Shown: positions 25,770-35,012, counted from the first letter of the stretch. The stretch: DNA of 64,000 bases from Bacteroidota bacterium (GCA_016866385.1 VGMU01000003.1:1-64000), one strand, 5' to 3'. A program made the numbers and translations. The notes: a model not told the origin generated them from the sequence alone.

Positions 25770-26331
25770 GATATCCCAGTTTAATTAGGCAAAAAACAGA
25801 ATAATTGATGATGTCCTGATAGTTAGCCTCGATACCTTCCGATACCAAGGTTTTCCCTTGGTTATCTTCGATTTGCTTTACACGAAAGAGTTTCATCAAG
25901 ACGATATCTGTCATAGAACTAACCCGCATATCCCTCCAGGCCTCTCCATAATCGTGATTTTTATTTTCTAAAAGACCCTGTGTATCGGAAGCCCAACGAT
26001 CATAAAGAGGTTCGAGTTCTTCGAAGGGGATTTCCATACGCTCATCTTCTGCCAGTGAAAGTTGAATTAATGCAATCAAGCAATAGTTGATAATCCCAAT
26101 AAATTCATCTACAATGGGATCATTAACCTTTTGACTCCCTTTTTCTTGTATGGATCGAATGCGTTGGGCCTTGATGAAAATTTGATCGGTTAAGGAAGGC
26201 AAGCGCAATACCCTCCAGGCTGTGCCGTAATCCTTTGTTTTCTTTCGAAACAGTTCTTTACATCGGGCAATTACTTCCTTATATTCGTTGCTTGTATGCG
26301 TCTCCACAACAGGTACATTAATGATTCCCAA
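25762..26331 (-). CDS. DUF1599 protein with internal duplication
   Basis: The 189-residue protein is two copies of one domain. The first (about residues 18-90) has KKTKDYGTAWRVLRLPSLTD and ends GIINYCLIALIQL; the second (about 110-187) has ENKNHDYGEAWRDMRVSSMTD and ends DIINYSVFCLIKLG. The shared KxxDYGxAWR motif and final helix make the duplication plain. This is the Bacteroidota DUF1599 family; biochemical function is unknown to me. It heads the minus-strand operon with the DoxX-like gene and aroK. No ATG is available: TTG at 26331 or the GTG near 26307 may be used, and with the TTG the 5' end overlaps the start of the divergent folP gene. Confidence 0.87.
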   Translation of the reverse strand: MGIINVPVVETHTSNEYKEVIARCKELFRKKTKDYGTAWRVLRLPSLTDQIFIKAQRIRSIQEKGSQKVNDPIVDEFIGIINYCLIALIQLSLAEDERMEIPFEELEPLYDRWASDTQGLLENKNHDYGEAWRDMRVSSMTDIVLMKLFRVKQIEDNQGKTLVSEGIEANYQDIINYSVFCLIKLGYHE

Positions 26332-27205
26332 TTCAATTCTAAAATCTCCGTTCGAAGATAAAGGTTTTCCCCAAAAATTTACACTCCGATTCCAGGGAAG
26401 CCTCTATACCTTGGATAAACCCAAGGTAATGGGAATTTTAAATTTCAGTCCAGATTCCTTTTTTGAGGGAAGTAGAATTGCTACAGATGAAAAATCCGCC
26501 CTGCAAAGAGTTGAAAAAATGCTTGAAGAGGGCGCAGATATTTTAGATGTAGGAGGGTATAGTTCTCGACCTTTTGCGGAACATATCCCCGTTGAGGAAG
26601 AAATCAAAAGGGTAGTTTCTGCAATAGCAGCAATCAAAAAAACCTTTGGGGAAGTAATTATTTCTATTGATACCTTTCGGGCTGCCGTAGCTCAAGCTGC
26701 GGTAGAAATGGGAGCAGCTATGGTCAACGACATTTCCGCTGGAAATCTGGACGAAGCCATGCTACCTACCGTAGCCAAGCTGGGAGTTCCTTACCTAGCC
26801 ATGCACATGAGAGGGAATCCTCAAACCATGCAAGAGCAAACGGATTACCGAGACCTTATTCCAGATATTTTAAACTACTTTGCTTCCAAAATTGAACAAT
26901 TTAACAAGTTGGGAATTAGAGATATATTGGTAGATCCAGGATTTGGATTTGCTAAAACTCAGGAACAAAATTTTGATTTGCTACGCAACCTTCGTAGTTT
27001 CAAGCAATTGGGTTTTCCTGTAGTCGTAGGAGTTTCTAGGAAATCCATGATTTACAAAACCCTTAACCTTAGTCCATCTGAAGCGTTAAATGGAACTACC
27101 GCCTTGCATATGTATGCTTTGATCCAAGGAGCCCAAATTCTACGCGTACATGATGTGAAAGAAGCCAAAGAAACCATTCAACTTTTCCAACAATTAGCCC
27201 CTTGA
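26321..27205 (+). CDS. folP: Dihydropteroate synthase
   Basis: The protein shows both pterin-binding signatures: VMGILNFSPDSFFEGS near residue 40 and DILDVGGYSSRPFAE near residue 70, then IDTFRAAVAQAAVEMGA, VNDISAGN, MHMRGNPQTMQ and the VDPGFGFAKT and VGVSRKSMI segments. It joins 6-hydroxymethyl-dihydropterin diphosphate and p-aminobenzoate in folate synthesis. The ATG at 26321 is chosen over the TTG at 26288, because the added residues are not family-like and would lie deep inside the divergent gene. It overlaps cdaA by four bases (TTGA), an adjacency that is widely conserved in Bacteroidota. Confidence 0.95.
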   Translation: MIPNSILKSPFEDKGFPQKFTLRFQGSLYTLDKPKVMGILNFSPDSFFEGSRIATDEKSALQRVEKMLEEGADILDVGGYSSRPFAEHIPVEEEIKRVVSAIAAIKKTFGEVIISIDTFRAAVAQAAVEMGAAMVNDISAGNLDEAMLPTVAKLGVPYLAMHMRGNPQTMQEQTDYRDLIPDILNYFASKIEQFNKLGIRDILVDPGFGFAKTQEQNFDLLRNLRSFKQLGFPVVVGVSRKSMIYKTLNLSPSEALNGTTALHMYALIQGAQILRVHDVKEAKETIQLFQQLAP

Positions 27206-28077
27206 GTCTACTTTTCAAAATAGGATTTTTAGATATCTCCATCGTCAATATGATAGATATTGCGCTGGTGGCGGCTCTTTTGTATAGAGTTTATAGACTG
27301 TTGAAAGGTTCGGTAGCTATTAAAATATTTTTGGGATTTCTATCCTTATATCTGATTTATCTGCTAGTAAGTGCATTGAAGATGGAATTACTTTCCATCA
27401 TTTTAGGTCAGTTTATGGGCGTAGGTGTGATTGCTGCCATCATTATTTTTGCCCCAGAATTTCGCAAGTTTTTGTTGATTTTAGGCCGATCTTCTATCTT
27501 CTCTGACGACAGTGTCTGGAAAGATTTGTTGTTTTTCTGGAGAAAAAAAGACAATTCCGCATTTAACATTAGCCCTATCATTGATGCAGCGAAAGTGTTG
27601 GCGGGCTCCAACACCGGAGCACTGATTGTGATTTCTAGCACCGTAGAGCTTAAATTTTATGCTGAAAGTGGAGATATTCTCGATGCAGAACTATCTAAAC
27701 GATTGTTGATTTCCATTTTCAACAAGCAAAGCCCTCTTCACGATGGGGCTGTGATCATCCACCGAGGAAGAATCAAGGCAGCAAGGTGCATCTTACCGGT
27801 AACCGAACGTGAAGTACCTGCCCAGTTTGGACTAAGGCATAGGGCAGGCATAGGCATGTCAGAAGCTACAGACGCCTTGATTTTGGTGATTTCCGAAGAA
27901 TCTGGACAGATTTCTATGGCAAAAAATGGAAAAGTATTGCATAACCTTTCTTTCCAAGAGGTAAGAGAAATCATCAACGACTACCTCAACAACGAAGATT
28001 TGTATGACAGGTTTGAAAACCTTTCCGAATACGACCTAGCAAATAAACGTGAAGTAGCTCAAAAACCTATAGGCTAA
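27202..28077 (+). CDS. cdaA: Diadenylate cyclase, CdaA type
   Basis: The 291-residue protein has three N-terminal membrane helices (MIDIALVAALLYRVYRLLKG, FLGFLSLYLIYLLVSAL, GVGVIAAIIIFAPEFRKFL) and a DisA_N catalytic domain with the diagnostic SPLHDGAVIIHRGRI (DGA) and GLRHRAGIGMSE (RHR) motifs. It makes the second messenger c-di-AMP from two ATP. The start used is a TTG that overlaps the folP stop; the first ATG (27250) would cut into the leading sequence that precedes helix 1, so the TTG is favoured. No c-di-AMP phosphodiesterase or YbbR-type regulator is adjacent; the gene downstream converges (kbl). Confidence 0.94.
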   Translation: MSLLFKIGFLDISIVNMIDIALVAALLYRVYRLLKGSVAIKIFLGFLSLYLIYLLVSALKMELLSIILGQFMGVGVIAAIIIFAPEFRKFLLILGRSSIFSDDSVWKDLLFFWRKKDNSAFNISPIIDAAKVLAGSNTGALIVISSTVELKFYAESGDILDAELSKRLLISIFNKQSPLHDGAVIIHRGRIKAARCILPVTEREVPAQFGLRHRAGIGMSEATDALILVISEESGQISMAKNGKVLHNLSFQEVREIINDYLNNEDLYDRFENLSEYDLANKREVAQKPIG

Positions 28078-28106
28078 TTCAAAAGAGCATCTTTTCCGCA
28101 GGAATT

Positions 28107-29303
28107 TTACTTGATCACCCCCAATTCTTTACCCACGTCGGTAAATGCAGCTATAGCCATGTCCAAATGTTTCCTTTCATGTGCTGCGGAGATTTGAACC
28201 CGAATTCTAGCTTGTCCTTTGGGTACTACTGGGTAATAAAATCCAATCACATAGATACCCTTTTCAAGCACTTTTTCAGCCATTTTTTGGGAAAGTACGG
28301 CATCATAAAGCATGATGGGAACGATGGCATGTTCCCCTGGCTTGATATCAAAGCCAGCCTGAGTCATTTTTTTTCGAAAATACGCCGTGTTTTCCTCCAA
28401 TTTATCTCGGAGCGCAGTAGTTTCAGAGAGGAGGTCAAATACAGCAATGGAGGCTCCTGTGATGGAGGGAGCTAAGGTATTAGAAAAAAGATAAGGTCGT
28501 GATCGTTGACGAAGGAGTTCTATGATTTCTTTGCGCCCAGAAGTAAAGCCTCCTGAAGCCCCACCTAAAGCTTTACCTAGGGTTCCTGTGATGATATCTA
28601 ATTTGCCCATTACCCCCCTATATTCATGTACTCCTCTACCAGTCTTTCCCATAAATCCAGTAGAGTGGCATTCATCAGACATGACCAAGGCTCCATATTT
28701 TTCAGCTAGGATAACTATTTTATCCAATTGGGCGATGGTTCCATCCATGGAAAATACTCCGTCGGTAACTATAATTTTTTGTTGTGCTCCTGCTGCAGAA
28801 GCATCTTGGAGTTGCTTTTCCAAATCATCCATATTGTTGTGTTCGTACCGGTAGCGCATGGCCTTGCACAAGCGAACCCCATCGATGATGGAAGCATGAT
28901 TTAACGCATCTGAAATGATGGCATCTTCTGGACCAAATAAGGGTTCGAATACTCCCCCGTTGGCATCAAATGCTGCGGCGTAAAGAATCGTGTCTTCTGT
29001 ACCTAGAAAAGTGGAAATTTTTTGTTCTAATTCTTTATGAATGTCTTGCGTACCGCAAATAAATCGCACGGAAGACATCCCAAAACCATGAGTATCAATG
29101 GCAGCTTTAGCGGCTTCGATCACTTTAGGATGGGAAGAGAGGCCTAAATAATTGTTTGCACAAAAATTAATTACTTTTTTTCCTCCCGCTATGGTAATTT
29201 CTGCAGCTTGAGGAGAAGTAATAATGCGTTCTTTTTTAAAAAGCCCCGCTTCCTGAATGGCCTTTAATTCTTGTTGAAGTTTGGGTTTAAATGAATCGTA
29301 CAT
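28107..29303 (-). CDS. kbl: Glycine C-acetyltransferase (2-amino-3-ketobutyrate CoA ligase)
   Basis: With the ATG at 29303 the protein has 398 residues, the family norm. It is a PLP enzyme of the alpha-oxoamine synthase group: [59 protein letters not shown] and the PLP lysine in [14 protein letters not shown]. It splits 2-amino-3-ketobutyrate with CoA to glycine and acetyl-CoA. The divergent neighbour at 29459 encodes the dehydrogenase that makes its substrate from threonine, so together they form the two-step threonine degradation route. A longer reading to 29429 (TTG) exists but adds a non-homologous, Cys/Phe-rich stretch and is rejected. Confidence 0.95.
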   Translation of the reverse strand: MYDSFKPKLQQELKAIQEAGLFKKERIITSPQAAEITIAGGKKVINFCANNYLGLSSHPKVIEAAKAAIDTHGFGMSSVRFICGTQDIHKELEQKISTFLGTEDTILYAAAFDANGGVFEPLFGPEDAIISDALNHASIIDGVRLCKAMRYRYEHNNMDDLEKQLQDASAAGAQQKIIVTDGVFSMDGTIAQLDKIVILAEKYGALVMSDECHSTGFMGKTGRGVHEYRGVMGKLDIITGTLGKALGGASGGFTSGRKEIIELLRQRSRPYLFSNTLAPSITGASIAVFDLLSETTALRDKLEENTAYFRKKMTQAGFDIKPGEHAIVPIMLYDAVLSQKMAEKVLEKGIYVIGFYYPVVPKGQARIRVQISAAHERKHLDMAIAAFTDVGKELGVIK

Positions 29304-29352
29304 GATCAAGCAAATGGGAATAAAAGAAGGGTTAGAGAAATTCTGCAAATAA

Positions 29353-29411
29353 AAAAAACACGCTGCAAAGAGGTGTTTTTTACTATTTTTGCGCAGTACA
29401 ACCCAAATATA
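29353..29411. promoter_or_regulatory. Divergent kbl/tdh control region with hairpin and two -7 elements
   Basis: Plus strand TATTTTTG at 29384-29391 fits TAnnTTTG for tdh. On the minus strand TATATTTG (29411-29404) fits it for kbl. Between them and kbl, AAAAAACAC (29353-29361) and GTGTTTTTT (29373-29381) form a 9-bp stem; on the kbl side it is followed by a T-rich tract, so it could act as a leader attenuator. The -33 elements are weak. Confidence 0.45.
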
Positions 29412-29458
29412 AAACAAAAACCCGCACAAAAGTTAGGGGTTTTTTGAAAGACTACCCT

Positions 29459-30415
29459 ATGGATAACATCCTTGTTATTGGAGCCTCCGGTCAATTAGGA
29501 TCAGAGCTAACCTGGGCACTAGCTCAACAATTTGGTGCAGCGCATGTCATTGCTACTGACCTGAAGCATCTATCCAAAGCAACGCTTGATTTTTGCCGAT
29601 TTGAGCTTCTGGATGTTATGGACAAAGAAGCTTTATTTACTCTGGTTAAAAAAGAAGGGATTACGCAGATCTATCATTTGGCTGCTGTATTATCGGCTGC
29701 GGGGGAAAAGAATCCAAGTGCGGCATGGCGACTCAATATGGACAGCCTGCTTCACGTTTTGGAATTAGCTAAGGAACTTCCCCTTGAAAAAGTGTATTGG
29801 CCTTCTTCTATTGCTGTTTTTGGACCCAACACCCCAAAAATCAATACCCCGCAATTTTGTGTAAAAGAGCCCAATACCGTGTATGGGATTAGTAAACTGG
29901 CAGGGGAAGGTTGGTGCAACTATTATTTTGAAAAATATGGGGTAGATGTTCGCAGTCTAAGGTATCCAGGATTGGTGGGCTACAAGTCCTTGCCTGGGGG
30001 AGGAACAACCGATTATGCAGTAGATATTTACCATAAGGCAATCCATCAAGAGCCCTTTACCTGTTTTTTAGAAGAAAATAGTTATCTACCCATGATGTAT
30101 ATGCCTGATGCGGTAAAAGCTACCCTAGACCTAATGAATGCCCCAAGGGAGGCTGTAAAAATTCGATCTAGTTATAACCTCGCAGGCATGAGCTTTTCTC
30201 CGAAGGAAATTTTTGAAAGTATTAAAAAACAAGTACCAAATTTTCAAATCACCTATCGGCCTGATTTTAGGCAAGGCATTGCTGATTCTTGGCCTGATAG
30301 CATAGACGATAGTAGAGCCAAAGAAGATTGGGGCTGGAGTCCTGCCTACACACTAGATAGCATGACCAAAGACATGCTATCACAGCTTCCCGCCTATTTT
30401 CCCCCTCAAGGGTGA
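29459..30415 (+). CDS. L-threonine 3-dehydrogenase, short-chain (SDR/epimerase-like) type
   Basis: The protein (about 318 residues from the ATG at 29459) has the NAD-binding ILVIGASGQLGSELTWAL, the catalytic YGISKLAGEGWCNYYFEKYG with the YxxxK pair, and DVRSLRYPGLVG followed by GGGTTDYAVDIYHKA. This pattern fits the UDP-galactose-4-epimerase-like threonine dehydrogenases known from psychrophilic Cytophaga/Flavobacterium rather than the zinc-dependent Tdh. The enzyme oxidises threonine to 2-amino-3-ketobutyrate. Its divergent pairing with kbl, the next enzyme, strongly supports this over another epimerase role. A TTG at 29444 would add five residues and is not favoured. Confidence 0.88.
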   Translation: MDNILVIGASGQLGSELTWALAQQFGAAHVIATDLKHLSKATLDFCRFELLDVMDKEALFTLVKKEGITQIYHLAAVLSAAGEKNPSAAWRLNMDSLLHVLELAKELPLEKVYWPSSIAVFGPNTPKINTPQFCVKEPNTVYGISKLAGEGWCNYYFEKYGVDVRSLRYPGLVGYKSLPGGGTTDYAVDIYHKAIHQEPFTCFLEENSYLPMMYMPDAVKATLDLMNAPREAVKIRSSYNLAGMSFSPKEIFESIKKQVPNFQITYRPDFRQGIADSWPDSIDDSRAKEDWGWSPAYTLDSMTKDMLSQLPAYFPPQG

Positions 30416-30423
30416 TGATTGAT

Positions 30424-30771
30424 TTATTTGGATTGGATTTGTTCGGGATCAAATCCGATTACAAGGCTGCCATCGGGATAGCGTAATATAGGCCTCTTGA
30501 TCATGCTAGGATTTTCTACAAGTAACTGAAGAGCCGTATTTTTCTTCATCAGGGCTTGCTTCTGTTCCTCACTCATTTTTTTGTAGGTAGTCCCTTTGGC
30601 ATTGATCAAGGTGGAAAAATCTACCTTCTTTCCAAACTCTTCCAAGAGAGAGAAAGTTGGCCCCTGTTTCTTATAATCCATGAAAGTGTAGGGGATATGA
30701 TTTGCCTCAAGAAAGTCAAATGTTTTTTTCATGGTATCGCAATTTTTTATTCCATAAACCTTCACTTCCAT
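30424..30771 (-). CDS. ArsC/Spx-family thioredoxin-fold protein (YffB-like)
   Basis: The 115-residue protein begins VKVYGIKNCDTMKKTFDFL, with the single catalytic-type cysteine in CDTM (CxxT/S-like) at residue 11, and ends PILRYPDGSLVIGFDPEQI, the RPI segment typical of the ArsC family. It lacks the CxxC of Spx and the three arginines that define true arsenate reductases are not clearly all present, so YffB-like thiol chemistry is the safer call. It is the last gene of the operon with hemL (five bases upstream) and the periplasmic-binding-like protein. No arsenic genes are nearby. Confidence 0.85.
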   Translation of the reverse strand: MEVKVYGIKNCDTMKKTFDFLEANHIPYTFMDYKKQGPTFSLLEEFGKKVDFSTLINAKGTTYKKMSEEQKQALMKKNTALQLLVENPSMIKRPILRYPDGSLVIGFDPEQIQSK

Positions 30772-30776
30772 AACTC

Positions 30777-32072
30777 CTAATTCTTGTGAATTTCCTTCAT
30801 ACTTTCCTCATGCGCCTGCAGGATAAGATCTATTAAATCTTCCGTCAAGGCAGTGGATAAAAATAAACTTTCAAATTGGGAAGGAGCCAGATACACACCC
30901 CTTTTCAGCATGCTTTGGAAATAGGCGCCAAATCTTTGGGTATGGGATGTTTTGGCAGATTCAAAATTCTCCACTTTTTGGGATGTAAAGAAAAGAGAAT
31001 ACATACTTCCTAGGTGGTTTAGCGTATAATTCATACCCAATCTCTGGTTAATCTCTTGGATTCCCTGCACTAGTTTCGTTCCAATATCTTCCAAGTTGGC
31101 ATATATTTCAGGATGGGTACGCAAATGCTTGAGCATGGCTAATCCTGCTGCCATAGCGATTGGATTGCCTGAAAGGGTGCCTGCCTGATACACGGGCCCT
31201 GCCGGTGAAACGAATTCCATGATTTCTTTTTTTCCTCCATAGGCGCCAACTGGCATTCCGCCTCCAATAATTTTTCCTAGGGTACTCAGATCTGGGATGA
31301 CTCCCAATCGTTCTTGTGCACCTCCAGGAGCAAGGCGAAATCCTGTCATGACCTCATCAAAAATTAAGACAATGCCCTCTCGAGTACACAGATCTCTCAA
31401 GGCTTGCAAATAGCCTGGCTTTGGCAAAACCAAGCCCATATTTCCCGGCACTGGTTCCAAAATCAAGGCAGCAATGTCTTTGGGGTATTTGGAAATCACG
31501 TTTTCAACTGCTTCCAAATCATTGAAAGGTACTACCAGAGTATCCTTAGCTGTTCCCTGGGTGACACCAGGGGAATCAGGAGACCCTAAGGTAATGGCTC
31601 CAGATCCTGCAGAAATAAGGAAAGAATCTCCATGGCCATGGTAATGTCCTTCCATTTTTATGATTTTATCTCTGCCAGTATATCCACGGGCCAGACGAAT
31701 GGCAGACATGGTAGCCTCTGTACCTGAATTGACCATACGTACTTTTTCCACGGAAGGAACCATAGCTATGATAATTTCCGCCATTTCCACCTCCCTGCCT
31801 GTAGGAGCCCCAAAGGAGGTACCCCATTCCATGGCTTTTATGATAGCTTCCTTGATAAAAGAAGGATTGTGCCCAAGCAGCATGGGACCCCAACTATTAA
31901 TGAGTTCTATGTAGGCATTACCATCTACATCATATAGATAAGCACCTGAAGCACTTTTAATAAATATGGGTTCCCCTCCTACTGCTCGAAAAGCACGAAC
32001 GGGAGAGTTTACACCTCCTGGAATTAGCTGTTTTGCTTGTGCAAACAACCTTTTACTTTCTGAAAATTGCAT
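30777..32072 (-). CDS. hemL: Glutamate-1-semialdehyde 2,1-aminomutase
   Basis: The 431-residue PLP enzyme has the family sequence SKRLFAQAKQLIPGGVNSPVRAF in the first 30 residues (two adjoining parts), MVNSGTEATMSAIRLARG, EGHYHGHGDSFL, FDEVMTGFRL and the PLP lysine in LGKIIGGGMPVGAYGG. It converts glutamate-1-semialdehyde to 5-aminolevulinate, the step after HemA, whose gene lies at 15146-16414 outside this operon. It starts three bases after the upstream gene ends and is five bases from the ArsC-like gene, so the three are cotranscribed. Length and motifs are complete. Confidence 0.96.
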   Translation of the reverse strand: MQFSESKRLFAQAKQLIPGGVNSPVRAFRAVGGEPIFIKSASGAYLYDVDGNAYIELINSWGPMLLGHNPSFIKEAIIKAMEWGTSFGAPTGREVEMAEIIIAMVPSVEKVRMVNSGTEATMSAIRLARGYTGRDKIIKMEGHYHGHGDSFLISAGSGAITLGSPDSPGVTQGTAKDTLVVPFNDLEAVENVISKYPKDIAALILEPVPGNMGLVLPKPGYLQALRDLCTREGIVLIFDEVMTGFRLAPGGAQERLGVIPDLSTLGKIIGGGMPVGAYGGKKEIMEFVSPAGPVYQAGTLSGNPIAMAAGLAMLKHLRTHPEIYANLEDIGTKLVQGIQEINQRLGMNYTLNHLGSMYSLFFTSQKVENFESAKTSHTQRFGAYFQSMLKRGVYLAPSQFESLFLSTALTEDLIDLILQAHEESMKEIHKN

Positions 32073-32075
32073 GAA

Positions 32076-33713
32076 TTACTGTAAGGGAATCAATTCACCC
32101 GCCTCAAGTTTAAAAACAGGTGTGTAGGTATTGTTGTTTACTTTTTGGAAATTAAATCCCCAGGTGAGTTTTCCAGGCTGAAAGGATTTTTGATCCAGGG
32201 AGGCCCTCAACTCATAATTGTACCCGTAATCGGCATTTTTATAAATCCAATTAACTAGCTCAGCACCAAGAATGGCATGGGTTGGCGGGTAGAACAAATA
32301 ACTTTCATAATAGCTGTCTCGAAAATCGTTTAATTCTTGGGAATTGTAGTTGGGTGTATTGTTGGAAATAAAATAAAAATTAGAAAACTCCAACATTTCG
32401 TAGTTTGAAAAATTAAAGCTTAACCAAGAATCCATCACCAATAGCGGTACCGAGGTAGAAATACTTTCCATGAGCGAAAATACGGGCTGGGCAATGGCAG
32501 GATCATCAGAAAGCAAAATTATTTGTTGGACAGAGGGCTTATTTCCTCTTCTCACCCCCAAGCCTTGAAGAAAGGACGCGGCATTTTTGGAATCTATTTT
32601 TTGAAATTTTTGAATGCTAAAACCTGCTTTAGGCAAGTGTTCTTGAAGTAAGTAGGCTAATTTTTCATCGCGGGCATTTCCACTATACCCTATGGCCACT
32701 GATTTACCCCATGCTTGTGAGCTTAGAGAACTTAAAATACCTTGTGCCAGGGATGGAACCGAAGGGCGAAAAAGGTAACTGTATTGGGCAGATTCAAATC
32801 GATCCCCAAGATTTGACAATGGGTGGATAAAAGGTATTTGTTGGGTCTCTGCGAAGGCACTTATAAGTTCTGTCTCCTCAAGATAAATAGGGCCTAAAAT
32901 AACATCTGCCCCCAAAATTATCGGATCCTTGAGCAGCTTCAAAAGGTGTATGGTATCTCTTTTTGAATCAAAGGTGTGGAGTTTGATGGGTACTCCCTGC
33001 GATTGAAGTTGACTTATTCTAAGTCGAATACCTTGGTAAAGTTCATCGGTAAAATCCAGTGCCTCTTTGGTTGAAATTAGTTGGTCTGGGCCTGAAGTAA
33101 AGGGTAAAATCAGGACCATATCCAAGGTTTTATCTTTTAAGTCTTGGTTCACTCCAGAACGAATCACCTGATTGAGGACATTTCGCTCCACCTGAGTCAT
33201 CACCGATTTTTGTTGTAAAACAAACGCTAGTGCTGCGGTATACCCGTCATTTTGTTTAAACTGTTCCAGATGGGTGATCAAAAAGGATGGGGATACCTTT
33301 TGTAAGAAATTGAATGAGGCATTATAGCCTTGCTTTACTAGATGTTCCGCCTTGATCAATTTTAATTCATTCAGTGCTTCTAGGTGTTGTCCTAATTGAA
33401 AATAGGTTAAAGAAGCTAGGTAATGAACCTCATCTGATTTTTCCCAAGATTTTTGTTGGATAGGACCGAGCAAAAGTAAGGTACTGCTGTATTCTTTAAG
33501 GTAATAAGCAGCCTCAGCACTATACAAAGAGGCATAAAAAGAAAGATTTCCATACTTTTCTAGGTCTAAAAATTCTGCAAACCCCTGTAGTGCTGACCTG
33601 TAATTTTTTTCATCTAAGGAGGTTTTAGCTTTGAGGTAATTTTGAGGAATTTCCTGAGCCCAAGAAGTGCCTAGAAGAAAGAAGAAGAAAAGATAAAGGA
33701 GGTATTTTTGCAT
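32076..33713 (-). CDS. Exported TPR plus type 1 periplasmic-binding-fold protein (LpoA/YraM-like)
   Basis: The 545-residue protein has a signal peptide (FFFFLLGTSWAQ) and a helical N-terminal region of about 170 residues with TPR-like features (YLKAKTSLDEKNYRSALQGF, YLASLTYFQLGQHLEALNEL). From about 195 a type 1 periplasmic-binding fold begins: LDMVLILPFTS, LYQGIRLRISQLQSQG, GADVILGPIYLEETELISAF, FRPSVPSLAQGIL and VAIGYSGNARDEKLAYLL. This TPR-PBP1 architecture is like LpoA, an outer-membrane activator of peptidoglycan synthase, but no lipobox is seen. No transporter permease is near, so import is unlikely. It leads the operon with hemL four bases downstream. Confidence 0.78.
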   Translation of the reverse strand: MQKYLLYLFFFFLLGTSWAQEIPQNYLKAKTSLDEKNYRSALQGFAEFLDLEKYGNLSFYASLYSAEAAYYLKEYSSTLLLLGPIQQKSWEKSDEVHYLASLTYFQLGQHLEALNELKLIKAEHLVKQGYNASFNFLQKVSPSFLITHLEQFKQNDGYTAALAFVLQQKSVMTQVERNVLNQVIRSGVNQDLKDKTLDMVLILPFTSGPDQLISTKEALDFTDELYQGIRLRISQLQSQGVPIKLHTFDSKRDTIHLLKLLKDPIILGADVILGPIYLEETELISAFAETQQIPFIHPLSNLGDRFESAQYSYLFRPSVPSLAQGILSSLSSQAWGKSVAIGYSGNARDEKLAYLLQEHLPKAGFSIQKFQKIDSKNAASFLQGLGVRRGNKPSVQQIILLSDDPAIAQPVFSLMESISTSVPLLVMDSWLSFNFSNYEMLEFSNFYFISNNTPNYNSQELNDFRDSYYESYLFYPPTHAILGAELVNWIYKNADYGYNYELRASLDQKSFQPGKLTWGFNFQKVNNNTYTPVFKLEAGELIPLQ

Positions 33714-33800
33714 TTGGAGGAGAAAATCAAAGCATGGTTTTCGCTATAAAATTAGGTCAATAATTTTAATAATCGATACGAAGAGCTTGGGCTTCATAGG

Positions 33801-35012
33801 TCAATACCTCGCTGCAAGTAAGAGTTGGAGTTCCTTGTGGCTAAGTCCAAATTTTTTAGCCAAAAAGGCATTGGTCAAACTTCCTCTGTAGGTGTAGACT
33901 CCCCGCAAAAACCACTTGTAGGTAAAAATCATTTCTTCCGCTCCACCTAAGTCATTCATTTGGAGGACAATGGGAGTGAAGATATTGCTTAAGGAGTAAG
34001 AGGCCGTTCGAGCTACCCTAGATGCAATGTTGGGCACACAGTAATGAATGACGTCATGAACTCGGTATACTGGATGTTCGTGGCTAGTCATTTTAGAGGT
34101 TTCAAAACATCCTCCTTGGTCAATAGACACGTCAATCAAAATACTTCCACGAATCATATTGGCCACCATCTCTTCGGTAACGACCAATTTATTAATCCCC
34201 TTTTCAGCTCTAAGGGCTCCTATCACTACATCAGCTTCTGCCAAAGCCTGAGAAAGGCTAAAGTTATCGATGGTGGAAGTGGAAATTTGCTGTCCTAAAA
34301 GCTGCTTTATTCTCCGCAATTTGTAGATATGGTTGTCAAAAACCTTGATAGAAGCACCCAAGCCTAGGGCTGTTCTCGCGGCATATTCGGCTACAGTTCC
34401 TGCGCCAATGATCACAACTTGGGTTGGAGGAACACCTGTAATACCTCCTAGTATCAATCCCTTTCCTTCATTGGCGCTAGACAAATACTCAGCAGCAATC
34501 AGCATGACCGTGCTACCTGCAATTTCTGACATGGCACGAACCACTGGCATGCCACCCACCTTGTCTTCCAGGTATTCGAAGGCTACAGCCGTAATTTTTT
34601 TATCGTTTAATGCTTGAATAAAGGCAGGGCTTTGTTTTTCAAGTTGCAATGCAGAAATTAAACAGGCACCTGCATTCATGTCAGCAATTTCCTCGAAGTT
34701 GGGGGCATTGACCTTTAGCACCACATCTACTCCAAATACTTCTTTCCTAGAGTAGCTAATTTTTGCACCTGCATCTGCATATTCCTGATCTGAAAATTTT
34801 GCTTGTTCCCCAGCTTTGGATTCTACAAGGACCTCAATTCCATTATTACTCAAAAGCCCTACAGCTTCTGGGGTCAAAACGACCCTTTTTTCTTGGTTTG
34901 AAATTTCACGAGGTAAACCAACTTGAAGTGTTTTTCCTCCCTTTTTAACTTGCGCAGGGGACTCTTTGGGAATCAAACCCACGGAAGCAATTTTTGACAA
35001 TTCAGTTCCCAT
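33801..35012 (-). CDS. ald: Alanine dehydrogenase
   Basis: The 403-residue protein shows the alanine dehydrogenase/PNT N-terminal domain (VGLPREISNQEKRVVLTPEAV, KAGEQAKFSDQEYADAGA) and the NAD fold VVIIGAGTVAEYAARTALGLGA at about residue 200, then DVVIGALRAEKGINKLV and a C-terminal HPVYRVHDVIHYCVPNIASRVART block. It interconverts alanine and pyruvate with ammonia and NADH. It lacks PNT transmembrane parts. The start overlaps tsaE by 11 bases and tsaE lies three bases after porX, a gene order I recall as common in Bacteroidota. The N-terminus has about 25 extra residues before the conserved start. Confidence 0.93.
   Translation of the reverse strand: MGTELSKIASVGLIPKESPAQVKKGGKTLQVGLPREISNQEKRVVLTPEAVGLLSNNGIEVLVESKAGEQAKFSDQEYADAGAKISYSRKEVFGVDVVLKVNAPNFEEIADMNAGACLISALQLEKQSPAFIQALNDKKITAVAFEYLEDKVGGMPVVRAMSEIAGSTVMLIAAEYLSSANEGKGLILGGITGVPPTQVVIIGAGTVAEYAARTALGLGASIKVFDNHIYKLRRIKQLLGQQISTSTIDNFSLSQALAEADVVIGALRAEKGINKLVVTEEMVANMIRGSILIDVSIDQGGCFETSKMTSHEHPVYRVHDVIHYCVPNIASRVARTASYSLSNIFTPIVLQMNDLGGAEEMIFTYKWFLRGVYTYRGSLTNAFLAKKFGLSHKELQLLLAARY

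Noticed and set aside
29304-29429. N-terminal extension of kbl to a TTG at 29429
   Set aside because: The extra 42 residues are hydrophobic and Cys/Phe-rich and match nothing in the family; the segment is better seen as the leader and promoter region.
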